Below, piece by piece: positions 33,052-44,096 of a DNA stretch of 64,000 nt (the stretch's first letter is position 1; each line of letters opens with the position of its first letter). The stretch comes from Cryptomeria japonica (lineage: Eukaryota > Streptophyta > Pinopsida > Cupressales > Cupressaceae), in assembly GCF_030272615.1 (NCBI RefSeq), contig NC_081410.1:123871640-123935639 (forward strand). Reading direction: 5' to 3'. The translations under genes were made by a program, and so were the position numbers. Under the pieces are notes generated by a model. It saw only the letters and a program-made list of their open reading frames with translations. It was not told where the DNA came from and did not search any database.

Positions 33052-35725
33052 ATGGCGGCAGGCGGAAGCAATTAATGGGCCGACCATTTAACCAACAATT
33101 AATTGTCGTGGACAACGACACGCACGAAGAGAGTACCGCAGAAGAGGAACGAGAGGATCAGTTGACAGCAGACTTGGTGGAGTTGTGGGACGTGTCGGTC
33201 ACGCAGTATGTACGACGAGAGGCTCAGGAGAGAGTCGTCTTTGAAGGTACGGTACGTGGTGAACTCACCGTCAGCATCCCCGTCTTTGGCCTACTCGGAA
33301 GTATTCCAAGGTTACTCGCCAGAAATTTGATTGCACTCCAAGACCAAAGGGAGAAAATGGCAAAGGAACTTCGGCGGCAACAAGTTCTCCGACGGTACGA
33401 GGAATGGAGTCGTAGGGAGGAAGAGGAGAGGGAGGCCAGTCAGCGCCGTACCTCTGGCACTTGATGCCCCTACGGCCGAACAAAGACAGACGTACCACTG
33501 CTACCGAAGGAGTAAACGAGGGAACTGTACGGCGATCCCTCCGCATAAAAGAACAGGCCAACAGGAGACGGCGACTAAGAGAGGTTACCGACTCAAGGAG
33601 TCCGGAGAAACACAACAGAAGTCGGAGTGAGTCGGAGTCGTAGTCGAGAGAGGCAAAAATCGTGTACGTGGAAGGAGTTGGCCGAGGTCGCCAGGAACCT
33701 GTCACTTCCAGATGTAGCGGAGGAAGATCTCGCCGACCAGGCCCCACACTCGACGTCAAGTGAAGAAGACTCCGGAACCGAATCACAAAGCACCCAATCT
33801 GAATTTTCCGAACAAGGAGAGGAGGCGGTACGAGACCTGCACGAGGAAATCGCCACTATTTTCGAAGGAACATTGTCCGGCATTAAAAACTTGTCATTGT
33901 CAGAGGGCATCAAAATAGGAAGATCGGACCCGGAAACCCTGGGAAGGAGGGACTACAGAAGTGAAGGTGACCAAAGCCCGGTTGGCAGGGGCACAACCCA
34001 AACACATAGTACCTCCCCGGCATATAGCCATTTCCAGGCACTACATAAAACCGCATAGAAAAGAACGATGGCACACACCCCAGAGAAACAAAAACTTCCA
34101 AAATTCATGGGCGACAGATCAAAGGATCCCGTACGGCATTGCAAGACATGCGTTACCATCTGGGAAGCAAATGGCCAGGACGACTGGGACTACTGGGTGA
34201 AGGCATTTCTAGCCACCTTGTGAGGAATAGCGATTGACTGGTACACAGACCTTGATGCGCAGCATAAAACATCCTAGAACAATTTGAAGAAGGCCTTCGA
34301 GGGAGAATTCAAACTCCTACGAGATGACAACGAGATTGTGGCGGAAATTTACAACACCAAACAAGGAAAAAACGAAAGTGTACGCGCATATAATAGACGG
34401 CTAAGGGAACTACTGAACAAAATGGAGAACCAGTCGACGGATGGCCTCAAGAAGCGGTGGTTCGTGGAAGGATTGGTACCATCCCTGAGAAGGACGATGA
34501 AAGTAGTACGTCTGCCATCGTACGATGAAGCATACAATTGTGCCATGGATATTGAAAGTGAAAACAATACATCTCGGGGGAAGCGACTGAGCAGCGATGG
34601 TGACAGTACTGACGACGACAGCGATGGAGGATCAAAAACAGTGCAAGCACTCTGCAAAGATATGATGAGGATGATGGAGTTAAAAGGTGACAAAGAAAGT
34701 GGTAGGGAAGGAAAAGAACTATGGTGTACCGACTGCAAGACCAAAGGGCACACTAAAGGAGGTTGTCCCCGAAAAGTCTTCTGTGACATCTGCCAAATAA
34801 CGGGACATTCCACCAAGGAATGCCCGTACAACTTGAAGGCACGGAGCACACAAGTGCTCTATGCCCAACCCGACCAAACCACACCACCAGCAACGCCTCC
34901 AAGGCCAACAACGAACCTTGATGCCTCACCCGGAGGATACAGAAACAATCGACGGGGGAACAACAGATCCAATAATAACACACCAAGGAGCAGAATTCAA
35001 TACGATGGGAAGGGGCGACCCATGATTCAGTGTAGGAAGTGCAATGAATGGGGTCACTTTGCCCGAGAATGCCAAAACGGAGGTGATGTAGGAAGTTTGT
35101 TGTGTAGATGGTGTGGTCTAGGGAATCACGAGGACATAGATTGCCCAAAGCAAAAAGGGGTGAACATGCTCAATGTAGAGGGAACAAAGGAAGATGTACT
35201 GGCAATCACAAGGTTGCAAAATAAGAAAGCCATGTACCCGGACGCTCGCACAGAAAAAGAAAGACTTCAGGAGGCAAGGGCAGATATCCAGCGGGCGATG
35301 GCTCTAGAACGGAGGGCCTTGCACTTGGTCGCCGATACGTTGGTTCGGCCGGAACCAGAAAAAATTATCATCAAGCAGATGTTACAAACCACAATACCTG
35401 TACGGGTGTATGACCTTCTGCAGACCATGCCACAGATAAGGATGGCTTTGACAAATATAACCATGGACACTACCTCTGGACAAGAACACCAAACGGTGGC
35501 GGACCCATGTAGTACGGACCCAGGGAAGGAACCTGGTACGGATGCCATGAATCCTATGCTACTCGCGGTGGGCGCTGGGCGGAAACCAGCAGTAGTAGAG
35601 ATGGATATAATGGGGCAGAAGCTTACTAACACCATCGTTGATGGCGGGTCCGGAGTCAACGTACTAACGGAGGGAACTTGGCGAAGCCTTGGTAAGCCTA
35701 CCCTCTGGCACCAACCTTCCACTTG
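33052..35725 (+). pseudogene. family G gag with four CCHC zinc knuckles, leading into protease
   Basis: The N-terminal part (33075-33464) is charged, with a helical EREKMAKEL-type run. Shifts between 33450 and 33640 and several stops follow. The Retrotrans_gag region runs from about 34090 to 34560 (FMGDRSKDP, DWDYWVKAFLA, AIDWYTDL, LLNKMENQ, LKKRWFVEGL). Four CX2CX4HX4C knuckles follow in two pairs: CTDC...GGC (34725-34766), CDIC...KEC (34782-34823), CRKC...REC (35031-35072) and CRWC...IDC (35103-35144). Gypsy Gags usually have one or two. Gag binds and packages element RNA. A frameshift near 35720 leads into the protease frame. Confidence 0.9.
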
Positions 35726-36018
35726 GTTGGTGCCGACCAACACAGTATCAAACCCCTCAGCACCCTCATGGCACAAAAGGTGGTAATTGGGACGCAACAG
35801 TTCATCCTGGATTTTGTATTCATTCCGATGGAAAGGAAAGCGTACGATGCTCTTCTAGGAAGGGGGTGGCTGATCATGGCCAAAGCTAATCACAACTGGA
35901 AAAGGAATACGCTCTCAATCGAGAGTGACAGTCATAAGTATGTAATTGATCTCAGGAACCAGTCCATTAGTGAAGAGCTCGCGTCATCAGACTCTGATTC
36001 AGAAAAGGAGGCAGAGGC
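35560..36018 (+). pseudogene. family G aspartic protease
   Basis: NTIVDGGSGVNVL places the catalytic Asp at 35640-35642 (D-G-G/S-G loop). After a frameshift near 35720 the product continues VVIGTQQFILDFVFIP and AYDALLGRGWL, the second conserved block of gypsy proteases. The frame ends in an acidic Ser-rich linker, and a further shift near 36019 joins the pol frame. It would process Gag-Pol. Confidence 0.85.
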
Positions 36019-39000
36019 GGGAAAGAACCCGACGAAGGAGTACTGGAGTTAGACGAGTGTTCGGAGGATGGAGCCAGTTTGATGGCAAGACTTTTTCATT
36101 GGCAAATGGAGGACTATGAGGTCTTCCACCCGAAATGTCACATGCTGCAAATATGTGAGTTAGGAGAATCAAGTGGGGAGACGGAGGAACAATCCTTTCC
36201 CCCAGAGTATGGTAGATATCAAGAAGGAATGGCAAGAGTGGATGGCATGCCAGCACACCAGTTTGACAGGGATAAGCCCATCAAGTATGAGGAACGAGAT
36301 GTGGAGAAGATTAACCTAGGCAACGAAGCAGTACCTCAGGTGATACTGGTAGGAGATGACTGGAACCCGGTATTGAAGGCAGCAGCCTTCAAGATATTTC
36401 TGGAATATAAAGATGTTTTCGCCTGGACCTACAAAGACTTGAAAGGAGTACCGCCAGAGCTGTGCATACATTGCATAACCCTCGTACGAGGAGCCTAACC
36501 GGTACGAAGGAGGCCGTATAGGATGAACAAAAACTATGCAGCCAGAGTCAATGAGGAGATCAACAAAATGCTAGAAGCAGGGATCATATTCAAAGTGGAG
36601 ACAAGTGACTGGGTTTCCCCAATAGTCATCTTCCTTAAAAAAGAAGCTAATCAGATAAGGATATGTGTGGACTTCAGGTACCTAAATGCAGTAACCATAA
36701 AGGATCCATTCTCGATCCCATTCATTGACAGTATTCTGGAAGAAGTCGTCGAGCACGAGATGTACACATTCCTAGATGGATTCTTCGGGTACAACTAGAT
36801 AAGTATCGCGGAAGAAGATAAGCTGAAGACCACATTTGTGGTGGAGGAAGGAGTGTATGCCTATAACCGCATGCCCTTCAGGCTATGCAACGCGCCCGCG
36901 ACCTTCCAGCGAATAATTCTGCACATTTTTGACAAGATGTCAGTAGGAAATTTTAGAGCATTCCTAGATGACTGGTCGATTTTCAGCGGTCAGGACACTC
37001 ATTTGAAGGCCTTGGGAGAGTGCATGGAGAGATGTCGGAAGGCTAGGCTAGCTCTGAACCCAAAGAAGTGTAGATTTATGGTACCACAAGGGAAACTCCT
37101 GGGCCACATCGTCTGTAAGGAAGGATTGAAGACAGACCCAGACAAGATAGGAGTAATTGTCAACATGGAAAGTCCAACGAACGTAACAGGGGTGAAATCA
37201 TTCCTCGGCCACGTAGGCTACTACCAGAGGTTCATCAAGGGCTTTGCGTAGGTGTTGTGGCCATTAGATAAGTTGACAAGGAAGGGAGAGCCGTTTGTAT
37301 GGGGTAAGGAGCAAGAAGAAGCCTTTGCGGAATTAAAAGACCTACTAGTGAGTGCACCGATATTGGTATACCCAGACTGGAACAAAGAATTTCACGTGCA
37401 CGTGGACGCCTCCAACTTTGCAACCGGTGCTACCCTCACCAAGGTAGGGGCACAAGGACTAGACAATTCCGTTTTCTTCGCAAGTCGACTCCTGTCAAAA
37501 GCAAAAAGAAACTATAGCACAACAGAACGAGAGACACTAGGGATGGTGTATGCAGTTCAGAAGTTCCGACACTACTTGTTGGCCACACCGTTCACATTTT
37601 ATGTGGACCACCAGGCGCTAATGTACCTAGTGAATAAACTAATCATCCAAGGAAGGGTAAGCCGGTGGCTACTGCTTTTACAAGAATTCAACTTCACCAT
37701 TGTCGTACGGCCAGGAAAAACCCATGTGATAGCAGATTAGCTATAGAGGATCAGATTAGGAGAACCGGCCGAGGGAGTGAACGAAGATTTCCCAGATGCC
37801 CACTTGTTCCAAATTGCAATACTACCAACCTTGTATGAAAAGATAGGGCAGTATCTATCTACTTCCACATTTCCAAGTGAGATGCCTCCAAGGGAACGGA
37901 GGAAATTGGCACTAAAGAGCAAAACCTTCCAACTAATTAATGGACTCCTATACAAGATGGGCCCCGACCAAATCCTGAGGAGGTGTGTCATGGAGGAGGA
38001 AGTCTGCGGTGTACTAAAGGAGGCACACGGCGGATTGGTAGGTGGACATATGGGACCAGATGCAACCGCCAGGAAAGTGCTCCTGGTAGGGCTATGGTGG
38101 GCAACTCTACACACAGACGCTCGAGAGTGGGTGATCGGATGCGACACCTGTCAACGAGCCGGAAAACCCCTCAAGAGGGACTTCATGCCTCTCTTTCCTT
38201 CCCAGCCGCAAGAACTATTCGAACGATGGGGTCTGGACTTTGTGGGACCTTTGAAACCAAGTAGCCTGCACCGGTGCAAGTACATTGTGGTAGCCACAGA
38301 ATACCTCACTAAGTGGGGAGAAGCTAGGGCCTTGCCCGATAACACAACTTTGAGTACGACACGGTTCTTGTACGAACAGATTGTCATTAGGTATGGGATA
38401 CCACTTCGAATCACTAGTGACAGAGGAGTGCACTTCGTCAATCAGGTAATCTGTACCATGACCATGGAATTTAAAATATTCCATAACCTATCTAGCCCGT
38501 AATATCCCCGTGCCAATGGCCAGGTAGAGGCAACCAACAAAGTGTTGGTATCAATAATTTACAAGTCATGTGGGGTGGAACAAGAGGACTGGGAGGAAAG
38601 ACTACTAGCCATGCTATGGGCCTACCGTACAACATACAAAGTCACTACCGGGCATACACCGTTCCAACTCATGTATGGCCAGGAGGCAGTGGTACTAGCC
38701 GAGTACACCGTGCCAAGCCTTCGGGTGGCGGTAGAAAATCAATTAGGGGACACCGAAAGTATGAATGCAAGGCTGGATGGGTTGGTAAAGCTGGATGAAC
38801 AAAGACTGATGGCACAATGGGCGACTGAGGTGGCACATCGGTGGAAGCATTGGCACGACCAGCATTTGCGGAAAGCCAATTTCCGACTAGGACAGATATT
38901 TTTGAAGTATAACAGTCGGAACGAACTTCGACCAGGGAAGTTCAAGGTTTGGTGGCTCAGGCCCTATAAAATTAGAGAGGTCGGCAGTAACGGATCAGTG

Positions 39001-39771
39001 AAACTAGCAACTCTGGATAACAATCCGATCAGGGACCCCGTGAACGATTCCAAGTTAAAAATCTATAGGGAAAGAAATAAACCTGTGATTGGGATCAACA
39101 TGCTAGGATATGCCACGAGAGGACATTGGACCATTGGTCAAGACAAGGAGATCCAAGAAGACCCAGTAGTACAAGAGGAACCCTACAGGAGGGATGACGA
39201 TTGGGCAAAGCCCTTAACGACCATAGAAGAGCGACTTGTACCAAAAAGGGTGGAAGGTGTAGCAGTCCCCAGGATTCACAAACATCTCATGAATGCGTAT
39301 TTCGGAGACCCAACTGTGTGGGTACGGGTCTTGGGATATTGGAAAAAATGGGCGCCATACGAAGGAGCTCGGGAAGGGTACGTCGCATATGACATCGCTG
39401 AAGAAGTAGAAGCTCAGAGGAAAACTGGGAACCCACTTATAGAAGTGGAGCCGAGAGACCTAGAGGACGAACTCAACCTGGAAGAATATGGGGCAACCCT
39501 GGGACCATGTTTAAAAATGGTATTGAAGACAGAGGATCTATTGGTCATCGCGTTTGGGGCAGGCGAGATGGAGGTTGGACCTAACTCATTATATCGGGTG
39601 ATTCCCAACCCAGCTGGACCACCAGAGATCGATGGAGAAAAAGTAAAATGGTACCACCAATACGGGGACCGGTACATTGACGGCCGCTACAAGGGTGTGG
39701 GACCCGCACCACAGGTGGACAAAATATGGGCCCTGGAATACGTAGGGACCTGCTGCACCCAAGAATGCTAG
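36019..39771 (+). pseudogene. family G pol: RT, RNase H, integrase with C-terminal extension
   Basis: One frame is kept for 3.75 kb, with stops only at 36496, 36796, 37249, 37738, 37744 and 38500. RT (36250-37100) shows SDWVSPIV, ICVDFRYLNAVT, YNRMPF, NAPATFQ and FLDD. RNase H (37300-37740) shows VHVDASNFATG and FTFYVDH, a single domain only. Integrase has an H2C2 finger (HMGPDATA...CDTCQRAGKP) and the DDE region (GLDFVGPL, TSDRG, NGQVEATNK). After an SH3-like part (RPYKIREV) about 230 further residues run to the TAG at 39769. At least three stops match CAG/CAA to TAG/TAA when compared with copy 1. Confidence 0.95.
39080..39771 (+). other. integrase C-terminal extension of unknown function
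   Basis: About 230 uninterrupted residues follow the usual integrase end. Visible words are HKHLMNAYFGDPTVWVRVLG, YWKKWAPYEGAREGYVAYD and DRYIDGRYKGVGPAPQVDK. It is not a chromodomain by eye. Copy 1 lacks this part through deletion, so conservation cannot be tested in this window. Confidence 0.6.
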
Positions 39772-40365
39772 AAAAGACTACCATGTGTGTACTTGGTTGC
39801 ATGACTCAAAAATAAAAATGAGGACACCCAACAATACACCAGGGGTGAAGAGGAGGAACAATGAGGAGGGAGATTCCGAATGGGAACTAAACAAGAAATG
39901 GAAGGAGGATAAGACGAGGAATGTCGAACCAAGGAAGGAAGGGAGGAAAGAGCAAAATAATAGGCCAACTAGATGGAAACAAAGGAGACAGGGGAACTTT
40001 GCAACCGGAAAAACAAATATAGTCAACTGGCCAGGGACTTGCAGGAGGCCAGCTAGAGAGCACAATCAGGCCAAAAGGTACTTGGGCAAATTAAAGGCGT
40101 GGAAGCTAATATTAAAAAAGCCGTGTTAGATGAAAGAAACAAGACGACTAAAAAAAAACTAGGGGCTTGGAAGGGTGAGGAAGAAAGGTACTGGAAAAAA
40201 GCAAGTAAGTTCGAAACTCAATCGGCAGGTAGGAACAAATTAAAAAATCAGGCAAGTAGAAGTAAAAATAATAGAGAAAAAGTGAGACTGCTGAAGAAAC
40301 AATTATTTTATATTAAATTGATAAGGCATTTTTACCTAACCCTAATTCTGGCAAAGGGAAAAGCT
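39772..40365 (+). other. family G post-pol linker (A-rich)
   Basis: A Lys-codon-rich stretch resembling copy 1 positions 9970-10380 in composition and position. Short frames differ between the copies, so it is probably noncoding. Confidence 0.5.
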
Positions 40366-40384
40366 TATAAAAACCCCCACAAAG
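40366..40384 (+). promoter_or_regulatory. conserved TATA block upstream of third ORF (copy 2)
   Basis: TTATAAAAACCCCCA, preceded by CCTAACCCT and CTGGCAAAG, aligns with copy 1 near 10390. It resembles a plant core promoter and lies about 855 bp before the ATG at 41224. Confidence 0.5.
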
Positions 40385-40437
40385 CCTCATTAGACACAAT
40401 GCAGGATGATGGACCTGACAAACAGACAAGACTGGGT

Positions 40438-41197
40438 GTACGAAGGGAAGTAGTACACCGTACAGATTAGGGGAATACTTCAAGGACAAAGACAACAGTT
40501 AGGAGTACGTGTACAGACGCGCAAGAGGGGACAATTCTGCATAGTGCACCAGGTGAACAATCAAGAGGGCACGAAAATCGGAAGGCTGTACCGTACGACA
40601 TACGGCGTGCAAGAAAGAGTCCACAATGCAACACAGAGGTCATACTGTACAGTATACAAAACTCATCGGAAGGGGAGCACAGGTACGACACACAGGCTCC
40701 GTACGGTGTATGACATACAGGGACTGGAATTGGCCCAAGAAAAGTAGACCAACTGCCGTACGAGTATGGCTTAGGAGAAGCAAGGCATTACCAACTGGTA
40801 GTATCGTACAACGTACGGAGCTACCGTACGTCCATAACCTCCGAAGGCAGTCCCCCCTCGTACGGTGTACCACCCATTTCCACCAGTACGTACAGAGCAA
40901 AGATATCCGTACGGCAAGCAACAGCGACAACAGAGATATCCGTACGACAAGAAGCAGTGACAGTTGCCAGACAAACATAGGCATTCGTACGGCCAACAGT
41001 GCCCATACGGCCAATAGCATCTGTACGACCAGCAACATCCGTACGACAATTAGCATCAACCCCACCCATAAGGCAAAGTCCGAACAGCGTACGACATCAG
41101 TCACCCAGACAGGGAGATCCGTACGGTGTAAGGTACCAGGTGGATAGGCAAATATATCCGTACGGTAGGCATTCAGCAGGACAAATAAGGAGGCCGT
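40438..41197 (+). repeat. GTAC/CGTACG-rich array (copy 2)
   Basis: I count about 28 GTAC tetramers in 760 bp, most of them in CCGTACGG-like palindromes. The spacing is irregular, so this is a motif cluster and not a strict tandem repeat. A long minus-strand frame across it is a shadow of the palindromes. Confidence 0.85.
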
Positions 41198-41223
41198 ACA
41201 ACAAGGAAGTGAAAAGTGACACA

Positions 41224-43677
41224 ATGGGCCGCACCAACTGGCGAGACAATCTGTCAGGCGGTTATAATACCGACTTTGGAAGGGGTATGGGCAGAAGGGC
41301 AGAGAAAGGCAGTTGCAGTACAACCATGACTGCCACAGAGCTTGCCAGCAGCAGGAAAACCAGGAGCAGACTGAAGGCAACAAAGGACTTAGAGGAACTC
41401 ACAGTCGCAAATGTAGCATTCGAGAGTGTGACTGGTAGTGAATGTCGTACCTGGTGGGAGGAAAACTCTCCAGACCATGTGATAAAGGAATCGCTTAAAA
41501 AAGCACAAGTCGACCACGCTGTGCAGATGCCCATATTTAACATTAAAGAGTTCAAGCCAGTCCTACGGACCCTGGTAGCCGGGTATAACCCTCACGAACG
41601 AGCTTCAGTCATCCAGTTTCAAGGGCACACAGTGCGGGTTTCATTCAAACCTGAGGATTTTAGGCGTGAATCTGGCATACCGGATAAAGGAGTAGCTACT
41701 GCCAAACCAACCAAAAACCTTACCAGAGAGAAGAAAAAATGGTTGATAGACTTGGTGTGCCGAGACAACCTCACAGAAGAACAGTGGAAGAGCATCTGGG
41801 TCGACAGCAGAGGAATGAAGCGTAGTTTTATCGCACTAGGAGAGTGAAGGATGTTGATGGACCTGGTTAAAAGCTGCCTGACAGGGGCCAGTCGGGCCTC
41901 AGATATCGCCATATGGATGATTGGGTTAATGAACGGGATCAGATGCAGGAAAGTGTACAACTGGGGGCAACTCTTGGCAGAACGCATTCACGACTTCTTG
42001 AGATTAGAGCACAAAGCATTCTACATGTGCCATCATGCCATTCGTTTGTTCCTAGATGCAGTACGCCTACAGGTACTGCCAGAGGATTGGGGGACGTTCG
42101 AACCTCACGGACGGGTAGAACCAAATAAACCCACTATGTACTACTACATTCACCTGGACACCCTTGGCAACACAGCACAACCCACACGGAAGAGGATGAA
42201 GCTAGACACATCTGTGGAAGTGGAAGAGGTTAGTAGTGCTGAGGAGTCCGAGGAAGCGGAAGAAATGGAAGAACTGGAAAGTGGGGATGAAGGGTTCCAT
42301 CTATCAGAACACACCACCGTAGAGGAGGAGGAGGAAACAAAGTCGTGCCAGCAGGAAGAAGACAAAGAAGAGGAGCAGCAGGGGGGATTGCGGGCACAAT
42401 GGAAGAGCACGAGGGTGAAGTTTACGCCCTCAAAATTAGCCTCGGCACACTTGGTACCTCAGGAGGCGCTTGCAGTCGCTAGCCCCGTAGGAGATGTACG
42501 GCCCGTGGGGGTATTATTCCAAAGGATTGGGGAAGGGGAGCCGCTAGCACAACGACGAGTATCGTTGCCATAGATCAGTTTAGTCGTACTGGCAGTAGGA
42601 ACTAGTACAGAAACTGGTACGACGGAAGTAGGAACTAGTACGATGGCAGCAGAGACCGATACAGCGGCAACAGGAACTAGTACGGTGGGAACGGGGACTG
42701 GTACGATGGTAGCAGAGACTGGTACGACATCAGCTAACTTAGAGGCAGCCTTGGGTACTATGATAGATGAGGATATAGACGCGTCGCTGGATGGGTGGCT
42801 AGGACAGTTCGCGCTCGCCCCACACCTGCCCCCCTCCCCTGAACCACATAACATGGCTATCAGGCCCGACATGACTCTAGATAGTGAGGTCACTATCCCA
42901 GATGAGGAGAGACGCACTGATCAGAAGCAGCAGGGAAAGGACGAGCAGAGCAGTGGCCTGGAGGGGACTCTCACTAGACTCCATATCACACCACCTGATC
43001 TGAGTGACCCTGCAGGCTCACTCAGATGATTCCTGATGGAGCTGCAAGGACTCTCAGATGTTGCACGCAGCATGGCTTAGCTGACTGGATAGATGTAGGT
43101 TGGTAATTCAGCCGACACTACACAGCTGTGTCATTTTATGGCCCAGGGGTGCAAAGAGGAGTTCACGCAGCACCTTGAGCAGCAGGGATGGCCGGATAAT
43201 AGGACACCTGAGATGATTCAGAACTGGACCCATAGGCGCGTGATAGGAGGCTCAGGCACCTTAGGCACCACTTTCCGCAGTATGGAGGGAACTTTTCGCG
43301 AGGTGTACTTACAGATGTGACAACATCAAGTGGAGAAAGAGGCCCAACAGATCTACATAGTAACCCTGGAAAAAGAGAGTAGGAAGCAGACGGAGTTGGC
43401 CACAATTGAAAAGAGCTTGAGAAAGGAGATGGAAATGAAGATGACTACATATGAGGCCCACTGCAGCATGCAGGAGAAGGAGGCACAGGCATTGGCAGCC
43501 CAGGTGGCGACACTCACTTCACAACTGGAGCAAAAAGATGGAAAGCTGATGGAAGTTGTTCACATGGTAAAGAAAGCACGGGAACGGCAGTTAATGGCAG
43601 AAAAGAATCTGAAAACTCAGGCGGGGCAGGGACCTCAGCCTACTACCACTACAGGGACACCTCCTCCCTCTTCTTAG
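41224..43677 (+). pseudogene. family G third ORF, about 817 codons, unknown function
   Basis: One frame runs from M-G-R-TNWR to the TAG at 43675, with internal stops at 41845, 42571, 43027, 43078, 43090, 43096 and 43318. Most of these equal C-to-T or G-to-A changes relative to copy 1. Parts in order: a globular region (41390-42090; TWWEEN, FNIKEFKPVL, VRVSFKPEDFRRESGIP, KKKWLIDLVCRDNLTEEQW, RASDIAIWMIGLMNG, HAIRLFLDAVRLQV); an acidic tract (42210-42390); a Gly-Thr repeat (42598-42740); DEDIDASLDGWLGQF; and a C-terminal coiled coil (43320-43620). No signal peptide or membrane segment is seen, so it is not envelope-like. The globular region may be related to the putative plant transposon protein domain (inference). 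Confidence 0.85.
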
Positions 43678-43741
43678 TATTAGCCTTGTTTTATTTCAGT
43701 TTCTCTTGTCTGAGTCGTTTGTAAGACGACTACGTTTTTTT

Positions 43742-43750
43742 GGGGGGGGA
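43742..43750 (+). promoter_or_regulatory. polypurine tract of family G copy 2
   Basis: GGGGGGGGA lies three bases before the 3' LTR and follows a T run. Copy 1 has the same arrangement at 15551-15557. Confidence 0.8.
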
Positions 43751-43753
43751 TAA

Positions 43754-44096
43754 TGTTAGGGGTAAAAACGTATGTTAGTACGAATAATAATTATAAGTGT
43801 GTTATGTGTGTTTATGTTTTGCTATTGCCAAGAGGTTCCCGTCGGGTAGTTGGGAGTTGGCGACGGTTGGCAACTTGGCCAACCATCGGGTCTATATATT
43901 GTTTGGTTGGAACCTTGGCAGGGGGATCATGTATGAACCATTGGAGACATTGGAATAAAGATATAACTTTCTGGTCTGATTATTATCATCTGTCATTCGT
44001 GTTATGATGTACAATTATTTTGCTCTATGAATGCTTAGTATATGCAGGTAGTACTGGGTTATTGATTATCCACCACTATACCTTTAGGACTAAACA
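43754..44096 (+). repeat. family G 3' LTR (copy 2)
   Basis: The 343-bp LTR starts TGTTAGGGG and ends CTAAACA, followed by CATAG. It differs from the 5' LTR at 13 positions (nine transitions, four transversions) with no indels. Confidence 0.97.

Larger units (their letters stand above)
32672..44096 (+). mobile_element. Ty3/gypsy family G, copy 2, full length (11,425 bp)
   Basis: Two 343-bp LTRs, a tRNA-Asp-type primer-binding site, a G-run polypurine tract and perfect CATAG target duplications (32667-32671 and 44097-44101) define the whole element. The order is gag, protease, RT, RNase H, integrase, so it is Ty3/gypsy. Unusual parts are four CCHC knuckles, a long integrase tail, a TATA block, a GTAC-rich array, and a third reading frame downstream of pol. 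The LTRs differ at 13 of 343 positions. All coding parts carry stops, so this copy is dead. Confidence 0.97.

Noticed and set aside
33271-33786. 171-codon minus-strand frame opposite gag
   Set aside because: The opposite strand is the real gag region; no family match.
40640-41383. 247-codon minus-strand frame
   Set aside because: It is the antisense of the GTAC palindrome array, rich in Cys, Tyr and Val because of the palindromes, with no conserved counterpart in copy 1.
41224-43677. Envelope gene in the third ORF position
   Set aside because: No signal peptide, hydrophobic segment or cysteine pattern is visible; the product is charged and coiled-coil.
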